This document shows, one piece after another, positions 8,483 to 16,929 of a stretch of 64,000 bases of DNA. A model generated the notes under the pieces. It made no database searches, was not told the DNA's origin, and worked only from the letters and a program-made list of their open reading frames with translations. A program made the position numbers and the translations under genes. Each line of letters begins with the position of its first letter. Within the stretch, counting starts at the first letter, position 1. Source of the stretch: Pseudorhizobium endolithicum. GTDB taxonomy: Bacteria > Pseudomonadota > Alphaproteobacteria > Rhizobiales > Rhizobiaceae. The DNA is taken from contig NZ_CABFWF030000001.1 in assembly GCF_902153245.2 (NCBI RefSeq), positions 186,001-250,000 on the forward strand. The letters are read 5' to 3'.

Positions 8483-10261
8483 TCAAACGAGCTGCCGGCC
8501 CTTGGCATCGATGGCAGTGGCGACAGCTTCATCCGTGGCCTCGTCCGGAAGCAGCATCTCGTTATGCGCCTTGCCGGACGGGATCATCGGGAAGCAGTTG
8601 GCGAGGTTTGCGACGCGGCAGTCGAAGATCACCGGCTTCTTCACCGCGATCATCTCCTCGATCTTGCCGTCGAGTTCCTTCGGATCGTCGCAGTACATGC
8701 CGACCGCGCCATAGGCTTCCGCCAGCTTGACGAAGTCCGGCATCGCTTCCGTGTAGGAGTTCGACAGCCGGTTGCCATGCAGCAGCTGCTGCCACTGGCG
8801 CACCATGCCCATGTACTGGTTGTTGAGGATGAATATCTTGACCGGCAGGTTGTACTGGATGGCGCAGGACATTTCCTGGATGCACATCTGGATGGAGGCA
8901 TCGCCGGCGATGTCGATGACGAGCGCGTCCGGATGCGCCACCTGAACGCCGATCGCCGCCGGAAGGCCGTAGCCCATGGTGCCGAGACCGCCGGAGGTCA
9001 ACCAGTGGTTCGGCTGTTCGAAGCCGAAGAACTGCGCCGCCCACATCTGGTGCTGGCCCACTTCCGTGGTGATGTAGGTGTCCCTGCCCTTCGAGAGTTC
9101 GTAGAGCCGCTGGATCGCGTATTGCGGCATGATGACGTCGTTCGACGGCTTGAACGCGAAGGAATTGCGCGCCCGCCACCGTTCTATGCTGGCCTTCCAT
9201 TCCTGCGTCTGGGCCGCCTCCGGCCTCTTCGGCAGCGCCCGCCACAGGCGGACCATGTCTTCCAGAATCGTCCCGACATCGCCGAGGATCGGCACGTCGA
9301 CGCGGACGTTCTTGTTGATCGAGGACGGGTCGATGTCGATATGGATCTTGCGGGAATTCGGCGAGAATGCGTTCAGACGCCCGGTGATCCTGTCGTCGAA
9401 GCGCGCCCCGATGCAGACCATGACGTCGCAGTCGTGCATCGCCATGTTCGCCTCGTAGGAGCCGTGCATGCCGAGCATGCCGAGCCAGTTCCTGCCCGAT
9501 GCCGGATAGGCGCCGAGCCCCATCAGGGTCGAGGTGATCGGGAAATCCGTCAGGTCGACCAGTTCGCGCAGCAGGCGGCAGGCTTCCGGCCCGGAATTGA
9601 CGACCCCGCCGCCCGTATAGAGGATCGGACGCTTCGCCGCGGCCATCAGTTCGACGGCGGCCTGGATTGCCTTCAGGTCGCCCTGCAGCTTCGGGGTGTA
9701 GCTCTTGTTGACGGGCGTCTCGCCCGGCGGCGTATAGGTGCCGGTGGCAAACTGGATATCCTTGGGAATATCGACGACGACCGGGCCCGGGCGGCCCGTC
9801 TGCGCGATCCGGAACGCTTCATGGATGATGCCGGCCAGTTCGTTGACGTCCTTCACCAGCCAGTTGTGCTTGGTGCAGGGCCGCGTGATGCCGACGGTGT
9901 CGCATTCCTGGAAGGCATCCGAACCGATCAGCGTCGTCGGAACCTGCCCGGAAATGCAGACCAGCGGCACGGAATCCATCAGCGCGTCCTGCAGCGGCGT
10001 GACGGCATTCGTCGCACCCGGCCCGGAAGTGACCAGCATCACGCCGACCTTGCCGGTCGAGCGCGCATAGCCTTCGGCCGCATGACCCGCCCCTTGCTCG
10101 TGCCGGACGAGGATGTGCTGGATTTCTTCCTGCTGGAATATCTCGTCATAGATCGGCAGCACCGCGCCGCCGGGATAGCCGAAGATATGCTCCACCCCGT
10201 TGTCCTTCAGAGCCTTCAGAACGATCTCCGCGCCCGTCATCTGATTGTTGCTGTCCGTCAT
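8483..10261 (-). CDS. ilvI: Acetolactate synthase large (catalytic) subunit
   Basis: This 592-residue ThDP- and FAD-dependent enzyme forms acetolactate from pyruvate, or acetohydroxybutyrate with 2-oxobutyrate. The N-terminal ThDP domain carries IFGYPGGAVLPIYDE and the catalytic glutamate in RHEQGAGHAAEGYA. The central FAD/DHS domain includes RFDDRITGRL, and the C-terminal ThDP/Mg site is GDASIQMCIQE...NNQYMGMVRQW. The ATG at 10261 has AGGA upstream. The in-frame ATG at 10306 lies at the end of the attenuator's T-tract and has no ribosome site, so it was rejected. The gene is also called ilvB. Confidence 0.97.
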   Translation of the reverse strand: MTDSNNQMTGAEIVLKALKDNGVEHIFGYPGGAVLPIYDEIFQQEEIQHILVRHEQGAGHAAEGYARSTGKVGVMLVTSGPGATNAVTPLQDALMDSVPLVCISGQVPTTLIGSDAFQECDTVGITRPCTKHNWLVKDVNELAGIIHEAFRIAQTGRPGPVVVDIPKDIQFATGTYTPPGETPVNKSYTPKLQGDLKAIQAAVELMAAAKRPILYTGGGVVNSGPEACRLLRELVDLTDFPITSTLMGLGAYPASGRNWLGMLGMHGSYEANMAMHDCDVMVCIGARFDDRITGRLNAFSPNSRKIHIDIDPSSINKNVRVDVPILGDVGTILEDMVRLWRALPKRPEAAQTQEWKASIERWRARNSFAFKPSNDVIMPQYAIQRLYELSKGRDTYITTEVGQHQMWAAQFFGFEQPNHWLTSGGLGTMGYGLPAAIGVQVAHPDALVIDIAGDASIQMCIQEMSCAIQYNLPVKIFILNNQYMGMVRQWQQLLHGNRLSNSYTEAMPDFVKLAEAYGAVGMYCDDPKELDGKIEEMIAVKKPVIFDCRVANLANCFPMIPSGKAHNEMLLPDEATDEAVATAIDAKGRQLV

Positions 10262-10306
10262 TGTCCTGATCCACTCGCTCCGGCTGTTCTGGCTGAGATT
10301 GGGCAT

Positions 10307-10330
10307 AAAAAAAGGCCCCTTGAGGAGCCT
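10307..10330 (-). terminator. Intrinsic terminator of the ilv attenuator
   Basis: On the minus strand the RNA reads AGGCTCC-tcaa-GGGGCCT followed by seven T residues. This is a 7-bp stem with one G-U pair and a U-tract. It lies between the leader peptide and ilvI and would terminate transcription when leader translation is fast. Confidence 0.88.
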
Positions 10331-10334
10331 GTTA

Positions 10335-10382
10335 GCGCATGGGTGGCTGACGCCGGATGGTTACACCATCCTGCCCATGCGC
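10335..10382 (-). promoter_or_regulatory. Nested leader hairpins of the ilv attenuator (pause/antiterminator region)
   Basis: The outer arms GCGCATGGG (10335-10343) and CCCATGCGC (10374-10382) are perfectly complementary over 9 bp. Inside them GGATGGT and ACCATCC (10355-10371) form a second hairpin with a 3-nt loop. They overlap the 3' half of the leader reading frame, so ribosome position would control which fold forms. The exact alternative pairing with the terminator arm was not computed. Confidence 0.65.
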
Positions 10383-10417
10383 CTTCCCACCACGATAAGT
10401 ACGTTCGAAATCGTCAT
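10361..10417 (-). CDS. ilvI leader peptide (18 aa), attenuator control peptide
   Basis: The frame encodes MTISNVLIVVGRRMGRMV and then TAA. Six of residues 3-10 are Ile, Val or Leu (I, V, L, I, V, V), i.e. the three products of the pathway controlled by the gene behind it. It ends within the hairpin region and about 30 bp before the intrinsic terminator. This is the classic arrangement for ribosome-mediated attenuation: scarcity of charged branched-chain tRNAs stalls the ribosome on these codons and favours antitermination. No Shine-Dalgarno is visible before its ATG; see the promoter entry. Confidence 0.85.
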   Translation of the reverse strand: MTISNVLIVVGRRMGRMV

Positions 10418-10425
10418 GGCCGGAA

Positions 10426-10454
10426 GTGTTAGACAGATTGTTGCTCCGCGTCAA
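10426..10454 (-). promoter_or_regulatory. Candidate sigma-70-type promoter of the ilv leader
   Basis: On the minus strand TTGACG (10449-10454) and TAACAC (10426-10431) are separated by exactly 17 bp. Transcription would start only about 2-3 nt before the leader ATG at 10417, making the leader mRNA nearly leaderless. A second -35-like CTTGAC lies at 10482-10487 but lacks a good -10. Confidence 0.4.
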
Positions 10455-10601
10455 CGCGATCGACACCAAAAATTACGCCCGGTCAAGAATGGCCGGCCAA
10501 GGCAGGCGAACTACACCACTTGTTAAACCGGCTGCACTAGGTTGCAGTTGGTCAGCAGCCGGAGAGCATTGATGCTCCTCTCCCGATGACAGGGCTTCGT
10601 C

Positions 10602-12686
10602 TTGCGCAACAACGACCTGCACCATTCCGTATCGGCTGGCGAACAGGATCGCCGGGACACCACCGCGCCGGGGAACCGGATGCTCGGGCGGGTGGTCGCG
10701 TGCACGGGCTCACGTGCAACGATCGCCGCCACGGCAGAGAACGGAGAGACCACGCTGACGGAGCTGTGGTCGGTCGGCCGCCTGATTTCGATCAGCGTCG
10801 GCAACAACCGCGTGGTTGCGCTCGCCTATTCGATGACGACCGATGAGAAGACCTGGGGCGAGAACGACAACGGCTTTCGGATCGAGGCCGAACTTCTGGG
10901 CGAGGTCCGCGTCGGCCCGGATGGCCGGGAAGAATTCTCCGGCGGCATCTCGCGCTATCCCTATCTCGGCGCGGTCGCCCATCGCATCCGCGCCGCCGAC
11001 CTCCTGCGCATATACGACGCCGGCAAGAACGATAGCTGCGTCATCGGCAGGCTGACGCAGGATGAAACGATCGATGCCGCGATCCACATCCCCTCGATGC
11101 TGTCGAAGCACTTCGCCATCGTCGGCTCGACCGGCGTGGGCAAGTCGACCGCCGTCTCGCTTCTCCTCCACAAAGCCATCGAGGCGGATCCGAAACTGCG
11201 GGTCCTGATCCTCGACCCCCACAACGAGTTCGCGGCAGCGTTCCCCGAACACGCTGTCGTCATCGACACGGAAACACTCGACCTGCCCTTCTGGCTGATG
11301 AGGCTCGAGGAATTCGCGGAGGTCCTTTTCCGTGGCCGCCCCCCGGTCGCGGAGGAGCTCGACATCCTGCGGGACCTCATCCCCGAAGCAAAGCGAGCCT
11401 TTCGCGGGGGCGATTCCAGCCTGATGCGCCGCACCACGGAGAAGAGCTCGATCACGGCCGATACGCCGGTGCCGTATCGGATGGCGGACCTCCTCGCGCT
11501 GATCGACGAGCGGATCGGCCGGCTGGAAGGGCGCGGCGAAAAGCCGATCCTGCGAACCCTCAAGCTGCGCGTCATCTCGGCGATCAATGACCCGCGCTAC
11601 CACTTCATGTTCTCCAACAATACGATCCAGGACACGATCATGGAGACGATCGCCCACATCTTCCGCATTCCGGGCGGTGACAGGCCGATCTGCACGTTCC
11701 AGCTCGCCGGGATTCCGTCCGAGGTCGTGAACTCCGTGGCGTCCATCCTGTGCCGTATGGCCTTCGAACTGGCGCTCTGGAGCAACGGCGCAATCCACAT
11801 GCTCGTCGTCTGCGAGGAGGCGCACCGCTATGTCCCCGCGGATCCGGAGCGGGGCTTCCTCCCAACCCGGCAGGCCATCGCCCGCATCGCGAAGGAAGGC
11901 CGCAAATACGGCGTGTCGCTCGGGGTCATCACGCAGCGGCCGGGAGAACTCGACCAGACGATCCTGTCGCAATGCTCCACCCTGTTTGCGATGCGCCTCG
12001 CGAACGACCGCGACCAGGAAATCATCCGGTCGGCCATACCCAACTCGTCGATCTCGACCTTGAGCTTCCTGTCCTCGCTCGGCAACGGCGAGGCGATCGC
12101 CTTCGGCGAAGCGATCGCTGTTCCGATGCGGCTGCGGTTCGCGCGGGTGGAGGAGAAATACCTCCCGAAGGCGAACGGGGTCCTCGACAAGGGCAGCGAG
12201 GAGACACCCGACACGGTGGATCTCCGCAACGTCGTGGCCCGGATGCGCTCGATCGCAGCGCCGGAACTCGGGGCTTTCAAGCCAATCGCCGATGATGTCT
12301 GCGAGGCACGGTCTCAACTACTCCCGGAGGAGAGCGAGGAGCGGGATGCCATGGCCGCCGAGATGGAACTTGACCGCTGGGCGCGCAGCGTTGCGCCTTC
12401 CCACCAGGCATCGGGACTGTCGGCGGACCTTCCGGCAAGGCCGGAGCCCTATCGGCCGGACATGCTACCCGGTGCATCTCCGCAGAACGTGCAGCGCACG
12501 CCGGCCGCCTTCGAGCAGCCGCGCGGTTTCGATCGTGATCATTCCCCTGATCGTCCGCCGGTCTCCGCACGAGCCTTCGGCGGGAATGCCGGACTTCGCC
12601 CGTTGCAGCCGCCGCGCCGGGAAGGTTCGTTGCGCGACACCCTGCTCAAGAGGCCGCTGAGCAGCCTCTACGACGACAGGGACTGA
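10602..12686 (+). CDS. HerA-like ATPase (DUF87/FtsK-HerA superfamily)
   Basis: This 694-residue protein has an N-terminal beta-barrel-like region (about 28-110), as in the HAS-barrel of HerA. The Walker A motif is GSTGVGKST (about 175-183), followed by LRVLILDPHNEFAAAFP. The Walker B-like motif is MLVVCEEAHRYVP, with the arginine-finger-like GVSLGVITQRPGELDQTILSQC after it, all typical of HerA. The last 130 residues are Pro/Arg-rich and probably disordered. The start is a TTG with AGGG upstream; an ATG 27 codons later is an alternative. HerA works with a NurA nuclease in archaea, but no NurA or Sir2 gene is next to it here. It converges on and overlaps miaA by 19 bp. Confidence 0.8.
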   Translation: MRNNDLHHSVSAGEQDRRDTTAPGNRMLGRVVACTGSRATIAATAENGETTLTELWSVGRLISISVGNNRVVALAYSMTTDEKTWGENDNGFRIEAELLGEVRVGPDGREEFSGGISRYPYLGAVAHRIRAADLLRIYDAGKNDSCVIGRLTQDETIDAAIHIPSMLSKHFAIVGSTGVGKSTAVSLLLHKAIEADPKLRVLILDPHNEFAAAFPEHAVVIDTETLDLPFWLMRLEEFAEVLFRGRPPVAEELDILRDLIPEAKRAFRGGDSSLMRRTTEKSSITADTPVPYRMADLLALIDERIGRLEGRGEKPILRTLKLRVISAINDPRYHFMFSNNTIQDTIMETIAHIFRIPGGDRPICTFQLAGIPSEVVNSVASILCRMAFELALWSNGAIHMLVVCEEAHRYVPADPERGFLPTRQAIARIAKEGRKYGVSLGVITQRPGELDQTILSQCSTLFAMRLANDRDQEIIRSAIPNSSISTLSFLSSLGNGEAIAFGEAIAVPMRLRFARVEEKYLPKANGVLDKGSEETPDTVDLRNVVARMRSIAAPELGAFKPIADDVCEARSQLLPEESEERDAMAAEMELDRWARSVAPSHQASGLSADLPARPEPYRPDMLPGASPQNVQRTPAAFEQPRGFDRDHSPDRPPVSARAFGGNAGLRPLQPPRREGSLRDTLLKRPLSSLYDDRD

Positions 12687-13585
12687 TCGCCGGAAGGATC
12701 GATCCGTCGCCAGCTCTCGTCCATCTGGTTGCGGAACCAGGTCATCTGACGTTTTGCATATTGCCGTGTGAGCGCCGAGGCCCGCTCCACCACCTCTTTC
12801 GGCGTCATGCCCCCGTCAAGCATCTGCGCGATCTGGACGACTCCGATCGCTTTCATCGCGGGAGCCTCAGCGGGAGGATCGAGCGCCAGCAAATCCCTGA
12901 CCTCCTCCACGGCTCCATTGTCGAACATCTTCTCGAAACGCCGGTTGATCCGGTCCTGCAGCACCGCCCGGTCGGGCAGCACGACGAGTTTCAGCGCCCG
13001 GTCCGGGTCGATGACTATCGGCCCAGGCTCCTGCCGGAAAGCAGCGATGGAGCGGCCGGTCTCTTCCAGCATTTCGAGGGCACGAACGATCCTCTGCCCG
13101 TCGGTTGGCCGAAGCGTCCGGGCCGTCATGGGGTCACGGTCGGCAAGCTCGGCATGAAGCCGCTCGGCCCCCTCCTGCTTGAGCCTGAGGCGCACCCGGC
13201 AGCGCACGTCCTGGGAGATCTCGGGCATTGCGGAAAGCCCGCCGGTCAGCGCCTTGAAATAGAGCCCGGTGCCGCCGACGAAGACCGGCAACCGCTTCTG
13301 CGCCCGCAGTTGCGGCAGAAGCGCCGCCACGTCCCGTAGCCATTCTCCCGTGGAATGCGCCCGTGTCGCCGGCACATAGCCATAAAGATGGTGCGGGACG
13401 TCGGCCATTTCCTCCTGCGAGGGGCGTGCCGTCAGCACGCGCAAGGTGTCGTAGACCTGCATGCTGTCGGCATTGATGACGGCTCCGCCGGCATCCGCCG
13501 CCAGTTGCAGGGCAAGCGCCGACTTGCCGCTGGCGGTCGGCCCCGTTATCAGGATCGCGTCCCAATCTGTCGCAAGGTTTCTCAT
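12668..13585 (-). CDS. miaA: tRNA dimethylallyltransferase MiaA
   Basis: MiaA transfers a dimethylallyl group to N6 of A37 in tRNAs reading UNN codons. The 305-residue protein has the P-loop GPTASGKSALA (about 14-24), the DSMQVYDTL catalytic-Asp segment, FVGGTGLYFKAL, and the C-terminal ALTRQYAKRQMTWFRNQ. The ATG at 13585 is chosen because the family starts close to the P-loop; an in-frame ATG at 13615 would add ten residues inside serB. Its start codon directly abuts the divergent serB start (CATATG), so both genes' 5' signals lie inside the opposite gene. Confidence 0.95.
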   Translation of the reverse strand: MRNLATDWDAILITGPTASGKSALALQLAADAGGAVINADSMQVYDTLRVLTARPSQEEMADVPHHLYGYVPATRAHSTGEWLRDVAALLPQLRAQKRLPVFVGGTGLYFKALTGGLSAMPEISQDVRCRVRLRLKQEGAERLHAELADRDPMTARTLRPTDGQRIVRALEMLEETGRSIAAFRQEPGPIVIDPDRALKLVVLPDRAVLQDRINRRFEKMFDNGAVEEVRDLLALDPPAEAPAMKAIGVVQIAQMLDGGMTPKEVVERASALTRQYAKRQMTWFRNQMDESWRRIDPSGDQSLSS

Positions 13586-14476
13586 ATGGCTTTCGTTGCC
13601 ACGCTCATCGCCCATCCGTCAAATCCCGTACTGTCTCCATCCATGGGCGACCGTGCAGCCGAGGCGGTGAACGCTGCGGGTCTCTACTGGCTCGCGGACG
13701 GCATAGCCTGCGACATAGCCCTGCGGGACGGCGCGGATGTCCAGGCAGCGGAAGCCAATCTCCGCGCCGTGATCGCCGGTGGGCCGGTCGACCTCGTGGT
13801 GCAGGAGACAGAATCCCGGCGAAAGAAATTCCTGATCGCCGACATGGATTCCACCATGATCGGCCAGGAATGCATCGACGAACTCGCGGACGTCGTCGGC
13901 CTCAAGGACAAGGTGGCCGCGATCACGGCCCGTGCGATGAACGGCGAGATCGCCTTCGAGCCGGCGCTGCGGGAGCGGGTGGCGCTCCTGAAGGGCCTGC
14001 CGCTCTCGGTCGTCGACGACGTCATCTCCAGCCGCATCACACTGACCCCCGGGGGACCGGAACTGATCGCCACCATGAAGGCCCAGGGCTTCCACACCGC
14101 CCTCGTCTCCGGCGGCTTTACCGTCTTCACGAACCCGATCGCCGCGCGCCTCGGCTTCCACGAGAACCGCGCCAACATCCTGCTGGAGAAGGACGGGATC
14201 CTCACCGGCCAGGTGGCGGAGCCGATCCTCGGCAAGCAGGCGAAGATCGACGCGGTGACGGAGATCTCTGCGCGGCTCGGCATCTCCACGGATGAGGTTA
14301 TCGCAGTCGGCGACGGGGCGAACGATCTCGGCATGCTCAATCTCGCCGGCTCCGGTGTCGCCCTCCATGCAAAGCCCGTCGTCGCGGCCCAGGCCCGCAT
14401 GCGCATCGACCACGGCGACCTCACCGCCCTCCTCTATATCCAGGGCTACCGGAAAACGGATTTCGTGACGCCGTGA
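13586..14476 (+). CDS. serB: Phosphoserine phosphatase SerB
   Basis: SerB dephosphorylates O-phosphoserine in the last step of serine synthesis. The 296-residue protein has an ACT-like N-terminal region (about 1-75) and then a HAD-family core. Motif I is DMDSTM, EFADVVGLK-like helices follow, motif II is in TALVSGGFTVF, and motif III/IV is VIAVGDGANDLGML. The ATG at 13586 is preceded by AAGG nine bases upstream. It overlaps the downstream GNAT gene by 4 bp (GTGA), suggesting coupling. Confidence 0.96.
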   Translation: MAFVATLIAHPSNPVLSPSMGDRAAEAVNAAGLYWLADGIACDIALRDGADVQAAEANLRAVIAGGPVDLVVQETESRRKKFLIADMDSTMIGQECIDELADVVGLKDKVAAITARAMNGEIAFEPALRERVALLKGLPLSVVDDVISSRITLTPGGPELIATMKAQGFHTALVSGGFTVFTNPIAARLGFHENRANILLEKDGILTGQVAEPILGKQAKIDAVTEISARLGISTDEVIAVGDGANDLGMLNLAGSGVALHAKPVVAAQARMRIDHGDLTALLYIQGYRKTDFVTP

Positions 14477-15048
14477 CGTTGAACGAGCCACCATTGGTCG
14501 TCCTGGAGACCGCCCGCCTGCGCATCCGCAGCTGGATCGAAGGCGATCGCGATCTGTTCCGGGAGATCAATGCCGATCCCAAGGTGATGGAGTATTTCGC
14601 CTTCCGGCGCAGCCATGCCGAATCGGATGCGCTCCTCGACAAGCTGAATGGCTCCATCCGCGATACCGGACTCGGCTTCTATGCCCTGGAACTGAAGGAA
14701 ACGCGCGAGCCCATCGGCTTCTGCGGCCTGTCGCCTGCCAGCATGCCGGAGATCTTCCCGGCCGAAACCGTGGAGATCGGATGGCGGCTCGCGACCCGTT
14801 TCTGGGGGCACGGCTATGTCACGGAAGCTGCGCGCGCGCTGCTTGATTTCGCGTTCACCGGCAAGGGCATACCAGCGGTTCTGGCATTCGCTGTGGCAGA
14901 CAACCGCCGGTCCACCGCCGTCATGGAACGGATCGGAATGAAGCGCTGTCCGCAGATGGATTTCGACCATCCCCGGGTTCCGGACACCCATCCTCACCTG
15001 AAGCGGCACGCGGTCTACGCGGCCATGGGCGGCCGCGTCACCCCGTAG
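14473..15048 (+). CDS. GNAT family N-acetyltransferase (RimJ/RimL type)
   Basis: This 191-residue protein starts with GTG, overlapping the serB stop. It has the RimJ/RimL pattern: LETARLRIRSWIEGD at the N-terminus, EIGWRLATRFWGHGYVTEAARALLDFAF carrying the acetyl-CoA pyrophosphate-binding turn (about 95-122), and DNRRSTAVMERIGMK at the C-terminus. Members acetylate ribosomal proteins, amino groups of metabolites or antibiotics. Coupling to serB hints at a metabolic role, but the acceptor is unknown. It ends 6 bp before the convergent degP. Confidence 0.88.
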   Translation: MTLNEPPLVVLETARLRIRSWIEGDRDLFREINADPKVMEYFAFRRSHAESDALLDKLNGSIRDTGLGFYALELKETREPIGFCGLSPASMPEIFPAETVEIGWRLATRFWGHGYVTEAARALLDFAFTGKGIPAVLAFAVADNRRSTAVMERIGMKRCPQMDFDHPRVPDTHPHLKRHAVYAAMGGRVTP

Positions 15049-15054
15049 CCCGGC

Positions 15055-16755
15055 CTATTCCACCGGCACCGCCACGAAGCGCAACGCTCCCGTTGGGTCG
15101 GCGATCATCAGGTGGGCGTTGCGGCGACCTTCCGATTTCAGCGCATCGATCCGATCCTTCACCGCCTTCGGGCTGTCGACGAAGTCCTGGGCGACCTCGA
15201 CGATGACGTCGCCTGGCTTCAGCCCCTTCTCGGCGGCTGCGGAACCCGCCTCGACAGCGGTGATGGCCACGCCTTCGACGTCTTCGGCTATGTTGAACGC
15301 AGCTCGCTGCTCGTCGTCGAGAGGCGCGATCGTCATGCCGAGTGTGACTTCGGTGGCCTGCTCCGTTTCACCGTTCTGCTCTTCGCCCTGATCTCCGTCT
15401 TCCGGTGCCGGCTCTTCGCCTTCGGGCGCGACATTTTCCTCGGCTGCCTGGTCTTCCGGGCTGTCCTCCAGCCTGCCGAGCGTCACCTTGACTGTTTCCT
15501 CCTTGCCGTCCCTCAGCACGACGACGTCGACCTCCTTCCCGACCGGGCTTTCCGCCACCGCACGCGGCAGATCGCGCATTTCGGTGACGGGATTGCCGTC
15601 GAAGGAAAGGATGACGTCACCGGCCCTTATCGAGCCATCGTCCACGGGACCGCCCTTCACGACACCAGAGACGAGCGCACCGCGGGCACTGCCCATCCCC
15701 AGGCTCTCGGCCACCTCGTTGCTGACCGGCTGGATGCGCACGCCGAGCCAGCCGCGCCGTGTCTCGCCGAACTCGATCAGCTGGTTGACGATGTTCTGAG
15801 CAAGCTCCGTCGGAACGGCAAAGCCGATGCCGATCGAGCCTCCGGACGGAGAGATGATGGCCGTGTTGATGCCGATGACCTCGCCCTTCATGTTGAACAG
15901 CGGCCCGCCGGAATTGCCCTTATTGATGGCAGCGTCTGTCTGGATGAAGTTGTCATAGGGGCCGGCATTGATGTTGCGGCCGCGCGCGGAGATGATGCCG
16001 AGCGTCACCGACCCTCCGAGCCCGAACGGATTGCCGATCGCCATCACCCAGTCGCCGATGCGCATCTGGCGGGAATCGCCGAAGCGAACCGCCTTCAGCG
16101 GCGTCTTGGGCTCGACCTTCAGCACCGAGAGATCGGTCTTCGGGTCGGTGCCGACGAGGGTGGCCTTCAGCTTGCTGCCGTCGGGAAACACGACCTCGAT
16201 GTCGTCGGCGTCCTCGATGACGTGATTGTTGGTGACGACGAAACCCGCCGGATCGATGACGAAGCCCGATCCGAGGGAGTTGACCTTCTGGCTGCCGCCT
16301 TCTCCTCCCTCGCCGTCGAAGAATTCGTCGAAGAACTCCTCGAAGGGGGAACCGTCCGGCGTTTGCGGCGGCTGCGGCCCGGCCCCGTTGCTTTCGACGC
16401 TTTGCGACGTGGAGATGTTGACCACCGCGTCGAGCAGGCCTTCCGCAAGATCGGCCACGGAGCCGGGGCCGGTGGCGAGGCCGGCGCCCGGCGAAGGCTG
16501 GATGTTCACGGTCGGAGCAGCGGTCGGCGGTGCCGGCAGCATGGCCTCCGGCTGGGTGCCCTCTCCGGCTGACGGTCCCCTGTCCGGCCCTGCCGGCGGC
16601 TCGTTTCCGCCGGGCGCCCCCGGCGCCGGCGCTGCCGGAACGCTCGGGGCGGGGCTTGCCTGTGGCGCGGGCGTCTGCGCCGCGGCAGCGCCCGTCACGG
16701 CGAGGATGGCAAGCACCGCAACCGAACGTTTCAAGGTCAGAACCGATTGAGCCAT
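15055..16755 (-). CDS. degP: Periplasmic Do/DegP-type serine protease
   Basis: This 566-residue envelope protease/chaperone has a signal peptide (SVAVLAILAVTGAAAAQ) followed by an unusually long Pro/Ala/Gly-rich linker (to about residue 95). The trypsin-like domain has the catalytic triad His178 (VVTNNHVIEDAD), Asp208 (KTDLSVLKV) and Ser282 (GNSGGPLFN). Two PDZ domains follow (about 330-430 and 480-560), separated by an acidic Glu/Pro-rich stretch. A GGGGA ribosome site fixes the ATG at 16755 rather than 16776. It lies next to hflKC, fitting a quality-control cluster. Confidence 0.93.
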   Translation of the reverse strand: MAQSVLTLKRSVAVLAILAVTGAAAAQTPAPQASPAPSVPAAPAPGAPGGNEPPAGPDRGPSAGEGTQPEAMLPAPPTAAPTVNIQPSPGAGLATGPGSVADLAEGLLDAVVNISTSQSVESNGAGPQPPQTPDGSPFEEFFDEFFDGEGGEGGSQKVNSLGSGFVIDPAGFVVTNNHVIEDADDIEVVFPDGSKLKATLVGTDPKTDLSVLKVEPKTPLKAVRFGDSRQMRIGDWVMAIGNPFGLGGSVTLGIISARGRNINAGPYDNFIQTDAAINKGNSGGPLFNMKGEVIGINTAIISPSGGSIGIGFAVPTELAQNIVNQLIEFGETRRGWLGVRIQPVSNEVAESLGMGSARGALVSGVVKGGPVDDGSIRAGDVILSFDGNPVTEMRDLPRAVAESPVGKEVDVVVLRDGKEETVKVTLGRLEDSPEDQAAEENVAPEGEEPAPEDGDQGEEQNGETEQATEVTLGMTIAPLDDEQRAAFNIAEDVEGVAITAVEAGSAAAEKGLKPGDVIVEVAQDFVDSPKAVKDRIDALKSEGRRNAHLMIADPTGALRFVAVPVE

Positions 16756-16893
16756 ATGGCTTCCCCTGTATGTCATGCCCGCGTGAGAAATGCCCGGCGG
16801 AATCGTGCGGGACTGTCACCGCAAGATAGGGCGGAATGAAGACCGGGGAAATTACCTTTTCGTGACATGGATCCCGATGCAGACGGCCCGTGT

Positions 16894-16925
16894 AGAACGG
16901 AAAGAGGCGGCCGAAGCCGCCTCTC
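16894..16925 (-). terminator. Terminator downstream of hflC
   Basis: On the minus strand AGAGGCGGC-TTCG-GCCGCCTCT forms a perfect 9-bp stem with a stable UUCG tetraloop (16903-16924). It is followed by a short TTT stretch. It lies 6 bp past the hflC stop and ends the hflK-hflC transcript before degP. Confidence 0.75.
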
Positions 16926-16929
16926 GAAG

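Noticed and set aside
10261-10306. An upstream ATG (10306) as the start of ilvI
   Set aside because: It lies directly at the end of the attenuator T-tract with no ribosome site; AGGA precedes the ATG at 10261, which matches the family start.
8423-10432. A 669-codon open frame on the plus strand opposite ilvI
   Set aside because: It is fully antisense to a well-conserved acetolactate synthase; its composition (Arg/His/Asp-rich, no recognisable domain) is that of a high-GC shadow frame.
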